Assembly: GCF_000275845.1 (NCBI RefSeq)
Contig: NW_006766890.1
Span: 313,042-377,041 of the forward strand
DNA from: Dichomitus squalens LYAD-421 SS1
Lineage: Eukaryota; Basidiomycota; Agaricomycetes; Polyporales; Polyporaceae
DNA: 64,000 nucleotides
Direction of reading: 5' to 3'
Position 1 is the first letter of the stretch. Each line of letters opens with the position of its first letter. The position numbers and the translations under genes are program-made. The notes beneath the pieces were generated by a model that was given only the letters and a program-made list of their open reading frames with translations, was not told the DNA's origin and ran no database searches. This document shows, in pieces, positions 34,395 through 46,225 of this stretch.

Positions 34395-36942
34395 CGTTCG
34401 TTGGAGAGCGGGACTTGGACGTGGTAGAGGCGGGAGGATGAAGCGGGAGCGAGAGATTAGAGTTGGAGGGGGCCATTTCCGCGCAATACGAGGGACTGGA
34501 GGCCGAGTTATGTCGTAAAGCCAGGGCCCTGGTGCAGAAAGACGCGCCGGATCCGAGCGAGAAGCTGCAGGGTCGGGGCGCGAACCACGCTGGCCTTCCC
34601 GCGTACAACCTAAACAGCGATGACCCTCCCTCTGCTGATATATGTGCCTCCCTTTGGGGCCAATCCTGGTGGGTTCCTCACGGAGAGAGGTGTCATGGCT
34701 GATCTCCCGTAAATCAGAAGCAGGGAAGGGGTGCGTTTGGGCATCAGCTGGGCCAATGCGAGCGATGAGGGATCCCACGCGACGTCGGACAGGGAAGCAA
34801 AGGCGAGTAAGGCCCCCAGGCTCGGCACAACACAGACATCCGTTTCGACGCCCTATATGTCATTTGACGGTTGCAAGGTCGGGGGCAACGTTCGACAAGA
34901 TGCGCCTCTGAGCAGAGAGACTGGTCCCTTAGCGTAAGCAGCTGGCAGACAGTCCGCTCAGACGACGGAAGTAGTCTTCTGGATTTGGTCCCGCACTTCA
35001 GGCCGATTTCCTGGTTCCACAGACTGACGCCCACCATGTCCTCTACAGGCTCCCACCAGGACCAGGCCTTCGACGTCTCACCCATTCTCTGGCATTCCTG
35101 TTGGCAGGGGAGAGGAAGACGGGAATGGAGAGATGTCGCGTCACGTGCACCGTGACAGGTCACACTAGCAGCCAAGCGCGCGGCTCCGGAATGACTGGGC
35201 GGGCAGACGAGCGTCGGGACTTCCTCGCGAACCTCCACCGGCCTCCATGGGTTTCAACGAGCTTGCGTTTGCGCCCACCTCCACTGCCAGTGTGACATTC
35301 ATCCAAACCAGCATGCGGCCGAAAAGCTGAAGTCTAGTCAAATGTCTGCCGCAAGCCGTGTGCCGCAAGTTCAAGGTGGGACAAGCCGAGGGACAAGACC
35401 CGACCAAGAGTGTGCCGGAACAACACAGAACAACGATTACCGCGTGCGCGGATAGACAGGAAGGCCATATGCAAGATTCGTTGCGGCTACAGCTGTCGTC
35501 GCCACAGCACGGGCCAAACGGCGAGGGCCATCGCGCTCGGGGAGCTCCCCGATGACTGTTCGAGTCAAAGTACAACATGGAACACAGCGTGCAGACGTAC
35601 CAAGGAAGTCAAACCTGGTCAAAGAGACCCTCCAACGATAATCTGGCCAACTTCGAGGATTTTCCAACCGCTAGGGCGACCTTGACGTTGTCATGGGTCG
35701 TGGTGCCAACCACCAGAGCATTTTCGGTGGTGAGCGGGATCCGGAACCCGACCAACCTGGCGTCATGTCGTACCTATCGGGTGCGGGGTGAGGCCAGTGA
35801 TGGGGGGACGACGTGCAGCGACGAACGCAGCGGCCAGAGTCGCCAGAGTCAGTATGGCTTCCGCAGTCAAGTTTGCCTTCGGAGACAGGAAAATAGCCGA
35901 ACGACCGCTGTGTCTGCGGCCACACGAGAAAGTGTGTGGTACGCAGGCCAAGAGGCGTTGAGGGACAAGGTGAATGAGATACGGGAGGTTGCCGCTGGAA
36001 CGGGCCCAGCACGGGCGCGTGGCACTGGCCCAACCGACCTCCGTCTCCCAGGACCAGTCTGATCGCTGCTCCAAAGTCGATCGATCCGAACCGATCCCTC
36101 GGGACAACCACAGCTTCGTCTTTCCGCTCTTGCGGGCCACCTACCGCCTCTTTGCTACCCGCTCTAGGTTGGACTTGGCAGACTATGTTGTTCAGGGAGA
36201 TATGACCCGTATGCGACTCCTTCCGACTCCTCCACAATGTGCCAAACTCCACATCGACGATCTCCGGCTACCGGTTCAGAAGACCAACCACGGTGCCATC
36301 TCGACCAGACTCCACCCCAGCTTAAACGCGCCTTGACGGTTCTATATAATCGCGTCCCTCACCCTCCAGAGACCCCTCCAGCCTCGGCCCTGGTTACATC
36401 CGAGGCAGCTGCCATGGCTGTCGCCCGCCATTGCCATGAACCGAAGCCCAGACAAGGTCGTCTCACCCCCAAACCCAGGCAAGTTGGGCACGTAGTGCAT
36501 ATCTTCCGTCCCCCCGATCCCACCTACCTGCCAAGGAAGGAACAGATGCGGAACTCCCTCATGTGGCGATTTCGTGCGTATCCCCACGCCTTCATATGAT
36601 TCACCACCTTGTCTCTTTTTCCGCGCCATGAATACCCTTGTGGCAGGTCGAACATGCTCATACATGCTAGCATACCCTAGAATGCGTGCAAGCTGAGTAA
36701 TTCCGAACGACATCCATAAACTCCCATAGTTTCAAGAACGTCAGGCTGCTTGATCGTATGCACGCCCTGCTCCGCTATTATTTCTCGGTGTGCTCATGAC
36801 ATTCTCGTGTCCCTTCTTCTCAGCCCGCTTCTAGACTCCTTTCGCAGATGGTTTAGAATTGGGGGTCCAGGCCCCTCATCGGTAGAATACGGGCGAGACG
36901 CCGTTTCGTTAAGCCGTTGTCGTGGATCGCGAAGTGGTTATA
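34395..36942. other. Gene-poor region, nothing supported
   Basis: About 2.5 kb with several open frames of 100-190 codons on both strands (for example 35577-36062 plus and 35671-36252 minus) that overlap, lack domains and look like chance frames in GC-rich DNA. One minus frame near 35763-36140 ends in a hydrophobic stretch (AEAILTLATLAAAFVAARR), but I cannot build a gene around it. I find no reverse transcriptase, integrase or transposase motif. Confidence 0.35.
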
Positions 36943-37621
36943 CAGTGATTAACGGGTCCTTGGGACAGTCAAATCGTGGTCCCTGTATTATGCCGATCCC
37001 TGTCCCTTCTGTTCAAATCGAAGTAGGTAGTTATATAAAGCATCACATGAAGTATTCTCACCTGTAATTTTGGGATGAACCAAGGGCGTATGAACCAGAT
37101 CGAAGCAACTGTTGTGAGTTTTCCGTTATCGTGCCTCCATGGGTCCTTGGGACAAGCGCTTAATTCCCTTGTAGAGATGAGAACGCTTCTAGCCGACGTT
37201 AGCCGAGGCCCGATATGGGTGATTGACATCTAAACGCCCGTCCCAACGAGCGAGGGACCACTTGTCCCACCGTTGAAACGAGTATCCAGGCCCTCCCTTC
37301 GAATATCACCTTAAAACGCTGGGAACAGGATGATATGAATGCAATGTTTATGCATAGCCACTTTTAAGAGAATCAGTCATCATAAGCATGCATGATCTTG
37401 TCCTGATTCAGTCACACAATTGCTTTTCTCAGGATTTCCTCTACAAAAATCGGGGTAGCGACTTCATGAATCCGTCTGATCACCTGAAATTCAGGGGAAG
37501 TACAGGTGCAAGGATATTATATACATATATGAATTATTTCTGGTCAGTGCATTGGGAGGGGAGCGGCAAATTGGGTAGTGTCCCAAGGACCCATGGTGTC
37601 CCAAGGAGCCGTTAATCACTG
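36943..37621. mobile_element. Short TA-flanked TIR element (Tc1/mariner-type MITE)
   Basis: The ends are 25-bp inverted repeats (36943-36967 and 37597-37621), one mismatch, starting CAGTGATTAACGG, each flanked by TA (36941-36942 and 37622-37623). A CAG tip with a TA target duplication is typical of Tc1/mariner-type elements. The inner part of the repeat, gtccttgggaca, recurs at about 37143 and, inverted, at about 37580, so the element has extra subterminal copies. At 679 bp with no open transposase frame it is non-autonomous. Confidence 0.78.
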
Positions 37622-39252
37622 TAATAGCCTTTTCGCCCGCCAGCCTGAATCGGCGCCTCGCCCATTCTCCACCACTGAGGACCCTGGATCTCCGGTTCTA
37701 AATCGCCCGCGAAGAGAGTTTATCCGGTTCACCTCCCATCTCCCTGTCGGCGTTGTGACGGCTCCAAAGTGTCCGTTCCGTACTGAGGTTGTCGGCGCAC
37801 AGCCGTACGCGAGCCAAATCATGGCGCCGGAGTACGCATAGGAGGCCGGTGATTGGAATGGAAGCTGAAGACCCAGCCTCGCGGCCACATAGTAGGCACT
37901 CGTAATCAACGTGGAACTGTGGCCAGTGCAGGAATGCAAGCTGGGAGCATTGGGCAGAAAAGATAGTGACCGTGAACCTCGCTCGGCCTTTCCGGCCTAA
38001 CCGATTGCTGAACGGTAGATGGCGCTGGCATCGGATGGGGAGGTCCGTCGCGGACGATTCGTACATGTGTTACTCCCGTTGCATTTTTGGGGAGATTGTG
38101 CTATCGACCCTCCTGAGCGGTGTGTGTCCCGCTTCCGTAACGACTTCTGGCCTTGACAGCAGAAAACAGGATATACAGGCGATGGAGGATACCACCCTAC
38201 GTCGCCAACCCCTTGGACAGTCGGACCACGCCTTCATAGCATCCCAAGATCCCTCTCGTGCTGGCCACAGCCGTTCGCATCTTCAGGCCTCGCCAACGCT
38301 CCGGAACTCGAGCATCTCCCTAAGAGCATCCTTGGGCGCATACGGGCGGCAGGCCTCTTGTACACGGGCGACGACAGGTCTTCCCGCTCGGAAAACGGGA
38401 GGGTCGCTCACAGTCGTCTGCCCGAATTCGCGCGAGGCCCCGAGCCTCGGTGCCACAGTACCCAGTGACAGCCCGGGACGCCTACCGCCAGGCGGGCTCG
38501 ATCGCAGAGCCTCGGGACTCAGCCCTGAGCCCTGAGCCGCGCAGAGCTTCCCATGGGACTTCCAACGCGGGCTCGTGCTCCGTACGCCAACGCTACGAGC
38601 CCGACGTGCCCCGCGTGGGCAGTCGCGGGGGAAGACATCCGGACGGACGGGGCACCTCCAGGTTTGCGGGGGCGGGGCCTCGGGCTGGCCATCGGCCCGC
38701 GGTTCTCGTCCTTCGCTCGGACCGAGTTCGCTATGGGTGCCGGATGCTGCCAATCACGTATATGCGCTCTCTTGAATAGCCCGAGTCATCTCATGTAGGT
38801 TCAGCGGCGTGGCCCTAGGCAATCAACATGAATGCCTGAGCACGGCCTATAGCGGCCTCTCGGAGTGCATTGTGTTTGGCGATGAGCGATCAGGACCCCG
38901 TTTACGCCGTCAAGATGCGAGGTCAACTTGTGGCGCAGTAGATCCTTGGAGGACTGTGATGGGTTCTTCTTGAGGGGGCGAACATACGATCGGATCTTCT
39001 CAGAACTTCAGGCTTGCTGTTTGATACGAGAACGAATTTAGGACGGATGGGGCAGCGACACGACAATTATTGCATCCATTCAGCATCATTTGGTTGACAT
39101 ACACACGTTGGTATCATATTCGACATATCCGCGGCTAGAGCTACACGTCCGCCATTATATCGCACAACAGAGAGGAAGACGAGCGGTATCGATACAAATC
39201 CAGGGCAGCGTCGCGTCATACAGTCGTGCGGTCATCGGATCTGGGCTCGGGC
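37622..39252. other. Gene-poor region with a GC-rich block
   Basis: About 1.6 kb with no supported gene. A strikingly GC-rich block lies at about 38390-38710 and keeps both strands open (156 codons on minus from 38753). It contains local repeats such as cctgagccctgagcc near 38523. No domain is recognisable in any frame. The 3' UTR of the gene ending at 39253 should lie just to its left. Confidence 0.35.
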
Positions 39253-40070
39253 TCAAGCAGATGGGGCACCCGCAGCGCCGGCGGGCGCGCCCGGGCCCCC
39301 GCTCGCGGCTGCTTGGATGCTGGGCCCTTCGACGCCTGCGGGGACGGCGCCTGCGTCGAAGCTCGAGCGGGTGTCGGCGATGGCTGCTTCTCGGGCGTGG
39401 ATCTCGGAGAGCCTGGTCTCTCGGATTTGCTGTCGACGGGTCCCGGGCACGGTCAGTACGCGTGCGACGGACTACGGAGGCCAGAACATGACGGGATGCA
39501 CTCACGTCGTTGTGCGCCTTCTGCTGGCGGAGGTCCTCCACGCGCTGGCGCTTCTCCTCGAGGTCCTGCTCGATACGCGTCGCGTATTCCCTGCTCATCT
39601 GGAATTCAGGACGCGTGATGCCGTAAGGGTGAGCGTCGGGCGTGGGAGGGGGAGGGGAGACGCACCTGCTCGGTCTTCTCTGCGCTCTTGGCGTTGGTGA
39701 CTGCTACGTCGTGCCTGTGGGTGGCCTTGTCGAGGGCCTGAGCGGTCTTGTGCTCCTTTTGCACGGACTTGTCGAGGTTGTGGTGGGCTTTGTCGACGCT
39801 CTACGGAGATGGCAGAGTTCGCGATGTACCAATAAAGGGTGAGGCAGGGCCAATAGCGTGGGTTGATCAGGACCGGGGAGATGATAGCAGCGGCCGGCAA
39901 GGGCTCACCTTGATGCTCTTGTTGTGGGTGTTGTCCGCTTTGGAGAGGTCGCCGAGGGCGTGGTCGAGGTTTTTCTGGTCCTCGTGTGTTTCTTTGGCGA
40001 CGCGCTTTTCGACCTCGCGGACCTCGGGGTTCTCTGACCAGTTGTTGTTGGACTTTCCGAAGAGCGGCAT
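39253..40070 (-). CDS. Small helical (coiled-coil) protein, function unknown
   Basis: Four exons, roughly 190 aa. ATG 40070 gives MPLFGKSNNNWSENPEVREV, then highly charged helical sequence: KRVAKETHEDQKNLDHALGD, SVDKAHHNLDKSVQKEHKTA, MSREYATRIEQDLEEKRQRV. After the last intron comes QIRETRLSEIHAREAAIADT, then an Ala/Gly/Pro-rich tail ending GAPAGAAGAPSA. Regular spacing of Leu/Val/Ala among Lys/Glu/His suggests an amphipathic or coiled-coil protein. No membrane helix or signal peptide is seen. I have seen similar unnamed proteins in other basidiomycetes but know no function. It diverges from the MscS-type channel gene with about 455 bases between starts. Confidence 0.7.
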
Positions 40071-40525
40071 GGGGGCTAGGTATATGTCTGGAAGGGGAGA
40101 TAGCTGATTGTAGGAGGAGAGGGATGGGGATTGATGAGGATTGACAGGAGCTCCATGGGGAGGATGTGCCTATGACGAGAGAGGCTTCTGAGGCTAATAC
40201 TTGGCGGCGAGGTTGAGCGAGAGCAGGTACCGGAGTGCAGGGCTTGCGCGATGATGTCATCGACCGGCTGCTGTGATTGGCTGGCGAATCAGCGCGACCC
40301 TGGCGACATAAGCTTGCTAGCGCTCATGGCCAGCGTCGGGTGCTTAGGGTGTCGAGTCCGAGCACCCCTCGATGGTTTATGACAGCTACCACACAGCTAA
40401 TACTTAGCATATCTATATATTCTGGTGCCCCGTCAAACAAGAATCACTCCACCCCATACTTATCCACCGCTGATCCAGCTCCGCCCGCCTGTAGCTTAAG
40501 CTCGCCCGCTTACCGCTCCTTCTCA
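40071..40525. promoter_or_regulatory. Divergent promoter of helical protein and MscS channel
   Basis: A 455-base spacer between divergent start codons, holding both promoters. On the channel side an AT-rich stretch near 40405-40425 (tagcatatctatatat) is a candidate TATA region, followed by a pyrimidine-rich leader up to the ATG at 40526. Confidence 0.5.
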
Positions 40526-43500
40526 ATGTCCTCCCGCTCCCCGTCGCATGACCACGACCCCGACTCTCGCCCCTACCCCTACCGCCGCCCGCCCAACCTC
40601 GACCCCGACCTCTTCGCCAGCCAGGAGGACGTCATCCCCGCGCTCCCCTCCCCTCCCTACCGCCGCAACCCCTCCACCTCCCACGTCCTGCTCGAGTCCT
40701 ATCCGGAGCACACCCCCGCCTACCGCTCCCGCTCAGACTTCTCTCTCGCCGAGCGCGACTCCACCATGGCCAGCAGCGAGCCCCATCTCGACGAAAAGCA
40801 CCGCCATTTCAACGCCCACGACCACCCTTACCGCCCCAAGGGCAAGCTCCCCGTGCAGGTCCACTACGAGGACGCCATCGACCCCCCCAGCCACAGATTC
40901 GAGCCCGACTTCGCCCCGCCCTCCCGACCATCGTCCATAGCGGGCACGGACGATGAGGACGACGACGAGGACTACGACTGGAGCGGCGAGGAGGACCTCG
41001 TCGACGAGGAGGCAAAGTTCGAGCAGGCGATGGGGGTCAAGAAGAAAGAGCGCAAGTTCGGGTTCATCAAGTGCGTCCCCACATCTCATGTTTCGGGCAC
41101 ATATACGCATATGTACCCAGTCCCTAGCGTCTGTATACTCACCCGCGATGACTGCATGCTTCGCCGCTTAGGCTCGTCACGCTTCTCTTCTCCACCCTCA
41201 TCGGGTCGACCTTACTCTCCGGCCTCATCATCACCCCAGCGCTCCTCCTCCACTTCTTCTGGTACAAGCCCCATCCGACCGACCACCGCAAGTTCGTCAA
41301 GGACAACGTCGAGGCATGGCTCTTCTGGGCCGCCGCCAACCTCTCCATCTCCTGGGGCCTCGCGCTCATCGTCGACATCGTCCCCGCCGTCGTCCGCATC
41401 CTCATCTCCATCGTCTGGGGCCACGTTAGCGAGGTCATCAAGTCCCGTCTCGAGCTCTACGCCAGCGTCAAAGGGCCGATCAAGCCAGTCTTGTACGCCG
41501 CCAGCGGCTGGGTCAGCTGGGTCATCTTGTTCAGCGGCATCTACAAGCTGTACGACGCCGACCACGAAAGCGACAGCAGGGCGTCCTACACGCCACGGGT
41601 GAGCAGTGATACTTGCCGGCGTCGACTCGCGTGCTCAGCCGTATGCACCAGGTCTACGAAGTGATCGAGTTCCTGTTCTTCTTCACACTAGTGATCTGCG
41701 CGCAGAAGATGCTCTCGCACTTCATCGGTACGCGCGTCTCCCCTCTCGCACCCGTGCCCACCGTGCTCACGCGCAACAGCGTTCTCCTTCCACCGCACCG
41801 CGTACAAGGAGCGTCTCGAGGAGGTCGGCGACGCCCTCCGCGTGATCGAGAAGCTGCGCGTATACCGCCCCAAGCGTCGCCACGCCGCGAAGTCGTCCTT
41901 CGGCCGCTCGACGCCCGTCTTCTCCGCGCTCCTCACGCCCTCGCACGAGCGCGACCGCTTCCTCAACCTGAACCCGAACCCGAACGGCGGCTCGCGGCCG
42001 AGCACCCCAGGCGGCTCCCGCGCGCCCTCGCGCGCGGGCACCCCCGAGCCAGGCCACGCGAGCGACAACGACGACGACCGCGAGGCGACGCTCGTGGGCA
42101 AGAAGGGCAAGCAGCGCACGTCGTGGTTCGTGCACCCGCGCAGCCAGTCCGAGCCGCAGCCGCAGCCGCGGCGGCAGAGCAGCGAGGAGAGCGGCGGGGA
42201 GCGGTCCGATCAGCGGTTGCACAACATCGAGACGCAGCAGCAGCACCGCTACCCGCCCTCGCCGCTCGCTCACAGCCCGGTGCACGCGGGGGGCTCGCCC
42301 GCGCGGGCGCGCAAGGGGCACGCGCACGGGGACGGCGAGCGCGAGAGCGAGGACGACGCGGACGCGGCGGCGATGGTGCAGCACGCGGCGACGCACGCGG
42401 CGAAGGCGCTCAAGACGGCGATCCTGCACGACGCGCGGAACATCCAGGGGCGGGACGACGCGGAGCTGGGCGGGCTCGTGTGGAACGTGACGTCGTCGCA
42501 CGAGGCGAAGCGGCTCGCGCGGGCGATCTACACCGCGTTCCGCGCGCCGGGGCGGAACTACCTGATCCCGCGGGACTTCTACCCGGCGTTCGCCGCGGCG
42601 GCGGAGGCGGAGCGCGCGTTCAAGGTGTTCGACAAGGACGGGAACGGGGACATCTCGCGCGCGGAGATCAAGACGACGCTGCTGAAGGTGTACAAGGAGC
42701 GGCGGTTCCTGAGCCGGAGCATGCGCGACGTGGGGCAGGCGCTGCGCACTCTGGACAACATGCTGCTGTTCCTGGCGCTGCTCGTGCTGTTCTTTATCTC
42801 GCTGAGCGTGTTCGGGGTCAAGATCGAGAACTCGCTGACGAGCCTGTACACGATCGGCATCGGCGCGAGCTTCATCTTCAAGAACTCGGCGAGCAACGCG
42901 TTCGACGCGATCATGTTCCTGTTCGTCACGCAGTGGGTGCCCGCGTTGTTTATGTGCGTGCCGGCCTGCGGCTGACGTCGATGCTGTTAGCCCGTACGAC
43001 ACTGGCGACCGCTGCTTCATTGATGGTGAGTGTGTGCTGTTTCAGCGGCCGCTGCCGTGGCTCAACCTGTCTCTTAGATGAGAACCTCGTTGTCAAGAAG
43101 ATGGGACTGTTCGCTACGATCTTTACGCGCTCGGACGGCACGGAGACGTACTACTTCAACAGCCAGTTGTTCAACAAGTTTATGTGAGTGTGCTCGGCCT
43201 TGGTTCAGCAGAGATTCGCTCACCATCTCGGTCTTTGTCAGTACGAATGTCCGACGCAGCGATGTGAGTCGACCGCATATCTTCGAGTGTCCCGATGTCT
43301 GACTAGCCGCTCCCAGAAAACCGCCGAGAACCTGACCATGAAGATCGCGTGGAAGACGCCGATCGAGAAGCTCGACCAGCTCGAGAAATGCCTGAACACG
43401 TGGCTGCAGACGGAGGAGAACCGCTGGTTCCAGCCGAGCACGTCCATCACCCTCCAGCACATCCACTTCCAGCAATACCTCGAGTGCACGATCGGCATCC

Positions 43501-43941
43501 CGTACAACAGCAACTGGCAGTAAGTCTTCTCCCGTCTCCCTCGCGCACCCCCCTGCCTGCACGTGCACGACCTGACCGCACCGGCGCAGGGACTGGGGCC
43601 TCCACAACGCGCGCAAGACGGCGTTCCACGCCGCGGTGAACTACTACTGCCGCCAGCTCGGCATCGTCGCGTACGAGCCCGCGCTCCCGCTCGCGTACGC
43701 GAACGCGGACACGCTCGAGATCGCCGTCGGGCCCGAGGCGACGTCCGCGGAACAGGACGAGGACGGCGAGCTCGCGGAGGGGGACCCTCCGGCGTCCCCG
43801 GCCGACCCCGCGGACAAGAAGGTGGCGGTGCTCGGCTTCACGCCGCCGAGGGAGGACGGCATCCCGAGCGGGATGCGGCGGCGGAGGGCGAAGAGCAGGA
43901 AGGCGATGTTCCGCACTTTTGGCGGTGCGGACGGCTTTTGA
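40526..43941 (+). CDS. MscS-type mechanosensitive ion channel with EF-hand
   Basis: Fungal MscS-like channel of the Msy1/Msy2 type, which in fission yeast controls Ca2+ release under hypo-osmotic shock at the ER. The long Pro/Asp/Glu-rich cytosolic N-terminus ends with EDLVDEEAKFEQAMG, then KKKERKFGFIK and the first helices (LLFSTLIGSTLLSGLII, EAWLFWAAANLSISWGLAL). More helices follow (EVIEFLFFFTLVICAQKML), then a polar insert of about 170 residues with poly-Gln/Pro/Arg. A textbook EF-hand loop (DKDGNGDISRAE) precedes the pore-side helices LLFLALLVLFFISLSVFG and IGASFIFKNSASNAFDAIMF. The MscS beta domain follows with HPYDTGDRCFIDDENLVVKK and TETYYFNSQLFNKF. Seven or more exons, close to 1,000 aa. 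The ion and membrane are inferred from the family. Confidence 0.9.
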
Positions 43942-44429
43942 GATGAGGCTGCTCTCGCGTTTGCGGTTATGCGCTGCGCTTTGCCTCGCTGGCGGTGGCG
44001 GCTTGCTAGAATCTGCTTGTGAAAATGATCTTACCTATCGGTCTTTCGTAGCATAGCTGTGGAGGGTTGAGGCAGCGAGGCGCTTCGGTCCTCATGTCCT
44101 CATGCGTGTTGTTGGTTGTTGTGCTTCGTCAAGTAGATAGGGGGCTTCTCTTTTGCTCACTTAGACTTGGTAGTTGTTGTTGTGTTCGTGGCGGTCGAAC
44201 TGAACGAAGGCCTGGACACGGCTCTACATGTGCATTGCACACGACACGCATATAGTTGTAACTTTGCATCGCATACCTCACATAGCATGGATTACGCGCT
44301 TCCGCGGCAATTGCATACCTACGGGACATGAACTTGAGACAAACACGATGCAAGACGTATGATTTGGGCAGGATTTGTGAGTGTATTACATCTACACAGG
44401 GATGTCCAGGTGTGTTGGGGGACTAGTCG
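43942..44429. other. Convergent intergenic region, no gene seen
   Basis: About 490 bases between the 3' ends of the channel gene (+) and the first FAD oxidoreductase (-). It should hold two 3' UTRs. I see nothing further. Confidence 0.45.
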
Positions 44430-46225
44430 TCACGCCGGGGTGATGACGAACCACTTGCGGAAGAGGAGCTCGGGGTCGTACTTTTTCTTGATCTCCTGCA
44501 ACCTCTTGTAGTTCGCTCCGAAATGCTCCTCGGCCTTGGAGACCGAACCCGAACCCGCGACGGCAACCTCCCCGCTTTCCGGATCTCAGCGAACGCAGAT
44601 CTTTGAGCGTGGTCCTATTACCGAGACGAGAACACCAGACGACTCACTGTAGTTGCCGTAGCCCAGGTTGTCTGCGCCTTGCCCCGTAACGAGGCCTAAC
44701 AGCTCGTACGCGGCGTCGCGACAGTACTTCGCCGCCGCCTCTGAGTCCTCCTGGAAGCGTATGAGGCAGAGCACGTTTGGCGTCAGGTGGCGGCGGAGTG
44801 CGGTTGCGTCGTCAGGAACGCTGTTGGCCTTGTCGAGCCGGAAGTATTCGAAGAGCAGGGTGAATTTGTGCTGTGTGGGCGCAGAAAGCTCCATGGTGCG
44901 CGCGAAGACCTTGGGGAGGAGCTCGCGCGGGAACTCTAAGGGGGCGAAACAACCTTTCATGTAGGCGTTCTGGCCGGGGACGTTCGCTTCGTTCTGGGTG
45001 TTTGGGTTGAGTGAGGGACGCATTCTATACCAGAACGACTAACCAGAAGGGTATTTAGAGCCTCGTATGGCTGCTCTTTAGTGAGGTCAACGACGGGGTC
45101 TAAAAAAGAGAGACGTTTTGTCAACTTCAACTGCGCGAAACCAAATGGTTCTGGAGAGTCCTGACTCAAATCGAAGAAGGCCTTGAAGTTCTGCCGACCC
45201 TCTGCTTCGGAGCCATTGTAGAAGAAGACCATCAAAATGGTAGGCTATGAGAGCTCACAAGTCAGTTTGCTCGCATTGAAGCGTGCCTCCGTCGGCACTA
45301 ACCTGATGATCTGGCCCGCGAGTGAAGGCCTGAAATATGCCTTCTTTAGGAGAAGTCCTTTGAGTCCACCACGCCTGCGTGACATCGAGCAGGGCTTCGA
45401 GCTGATCGGGAGAGTAGAAAGCGATACCGCAGAATACCGTACGGCGTTGTGGATGGAGCTGGAGAACGAGCTCGGTGACGACGCCGAAGTTCGAGCCTGC
45501 TCCACGGATTCCCCAGAAGAGGTCTGCGTTCTCCTTCTCGTTTGCCGTTAGGATGCTTCCGTCGGCAGTCACAACAGTAGCCTATGGGTTCGGAGTCAGG
45601 GAGGTGTGTGGTCGTATGCGATTCAGAAGACTTGCCTGTACGAGGTTGTCTAGGACCAAGCCGTAGGCTCCGCTCAACCACCCATAACCCCCGCCCAGAG
45701 TAAGCCTGGTATGATGTCTGTCAGAGATATTTGACGTGAATGTCAGGCCGTACGAACCCGCCGACACCCGTCTAGAATTGATGGGTGTCAGCACACTGAT
45801 GGAAAAAGACGACCGGATTCACTGACATCGTTCACAGTGCCCGCCACAGTCGCGAGGCCTTGAGCTATCGTGGCCCGATCGACTGTCTCCCATAACGCGC
45901 CTCCACCAACGTACCCAAGGTTCTTCTCGGCATCGACAGTCACACCGTTGAGATACCGGGACAGGTCTATAACGAGACCGCCCTCAATAGAGGATGCACC
46001 GGAAACGTTGTGGCCGCCGCACTTAATTGCAATGGTCAAGTTAGCTGCCTTAGCATACTGTATGGCAAGGGAGACGTCTTCCGCGTCCTTGACGAAGGCA
46101 ACGACGGCGGCCTTCTTTGCTGTGTTCTTCGCCCAGCGAGTGATGGCTTGATCATATTTGGCGTCGGTTGGGACAACGATGTCGCCTTTGAAGGTGGCCT
46201 TCAGTGCTGCTAGATCTGTGGTCAT
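44430..46225 (-). CDS. FAD-binding oxidoreductase, berberine-bridge type (copy 1)
   Basis: VAO/PCMH-fold flavoprotein with a C-terminal BBE domain; oxidises an unknown alcohol, sugar or small metabolite using O2. Start 46225 (MTTDLAALKATFKGD), no signal peptide, so probably cytosolic. AIKCGGHNVSGASSIEGG holds the His that carries FAD covalently. The next motif, [15 protein letters not shown], lacks the Cys of bicovalent enzymes, so FAD is likely attached through His only. Then [20 protein letters not shown], the substrate domain, and the BBE end: DNLGYGNYS, then [20 protein letters not shown] and WFVITPA. About six exons, roughly 480 aa. A close paralogue lies 1 kb away on the same strand. 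Confidence 0.88.

Noticed and set aside
35577..36252. Overlapping 160-190-codon frames on both strands
   Set aside because: No domain, no conserved-looking segment, no consistent splice pattern, and both strands open at once; more likely chance.
34395..39252. LTR retrotransposon remnant
   Set aside because: I looked for reverse transcriptase (YxDD), integrase and long direct repeats in this gene-poor stretch and found none.
42150..42320. CAG-rich tract in the MscS gene as a possible unstable repeat
   Set aside because: Interrupted and short (a few CAG units at a time), coding Gln/Pro/Arg mix; not a pure tandem array.
41767..43020. 417-codon open frame on the minus strand
   Set aside because: It lies exactly antisense to the MscS channel coding exon in GC-rich DNA and is Arg/His/Val-rich low complexity, a typical shadow frame.
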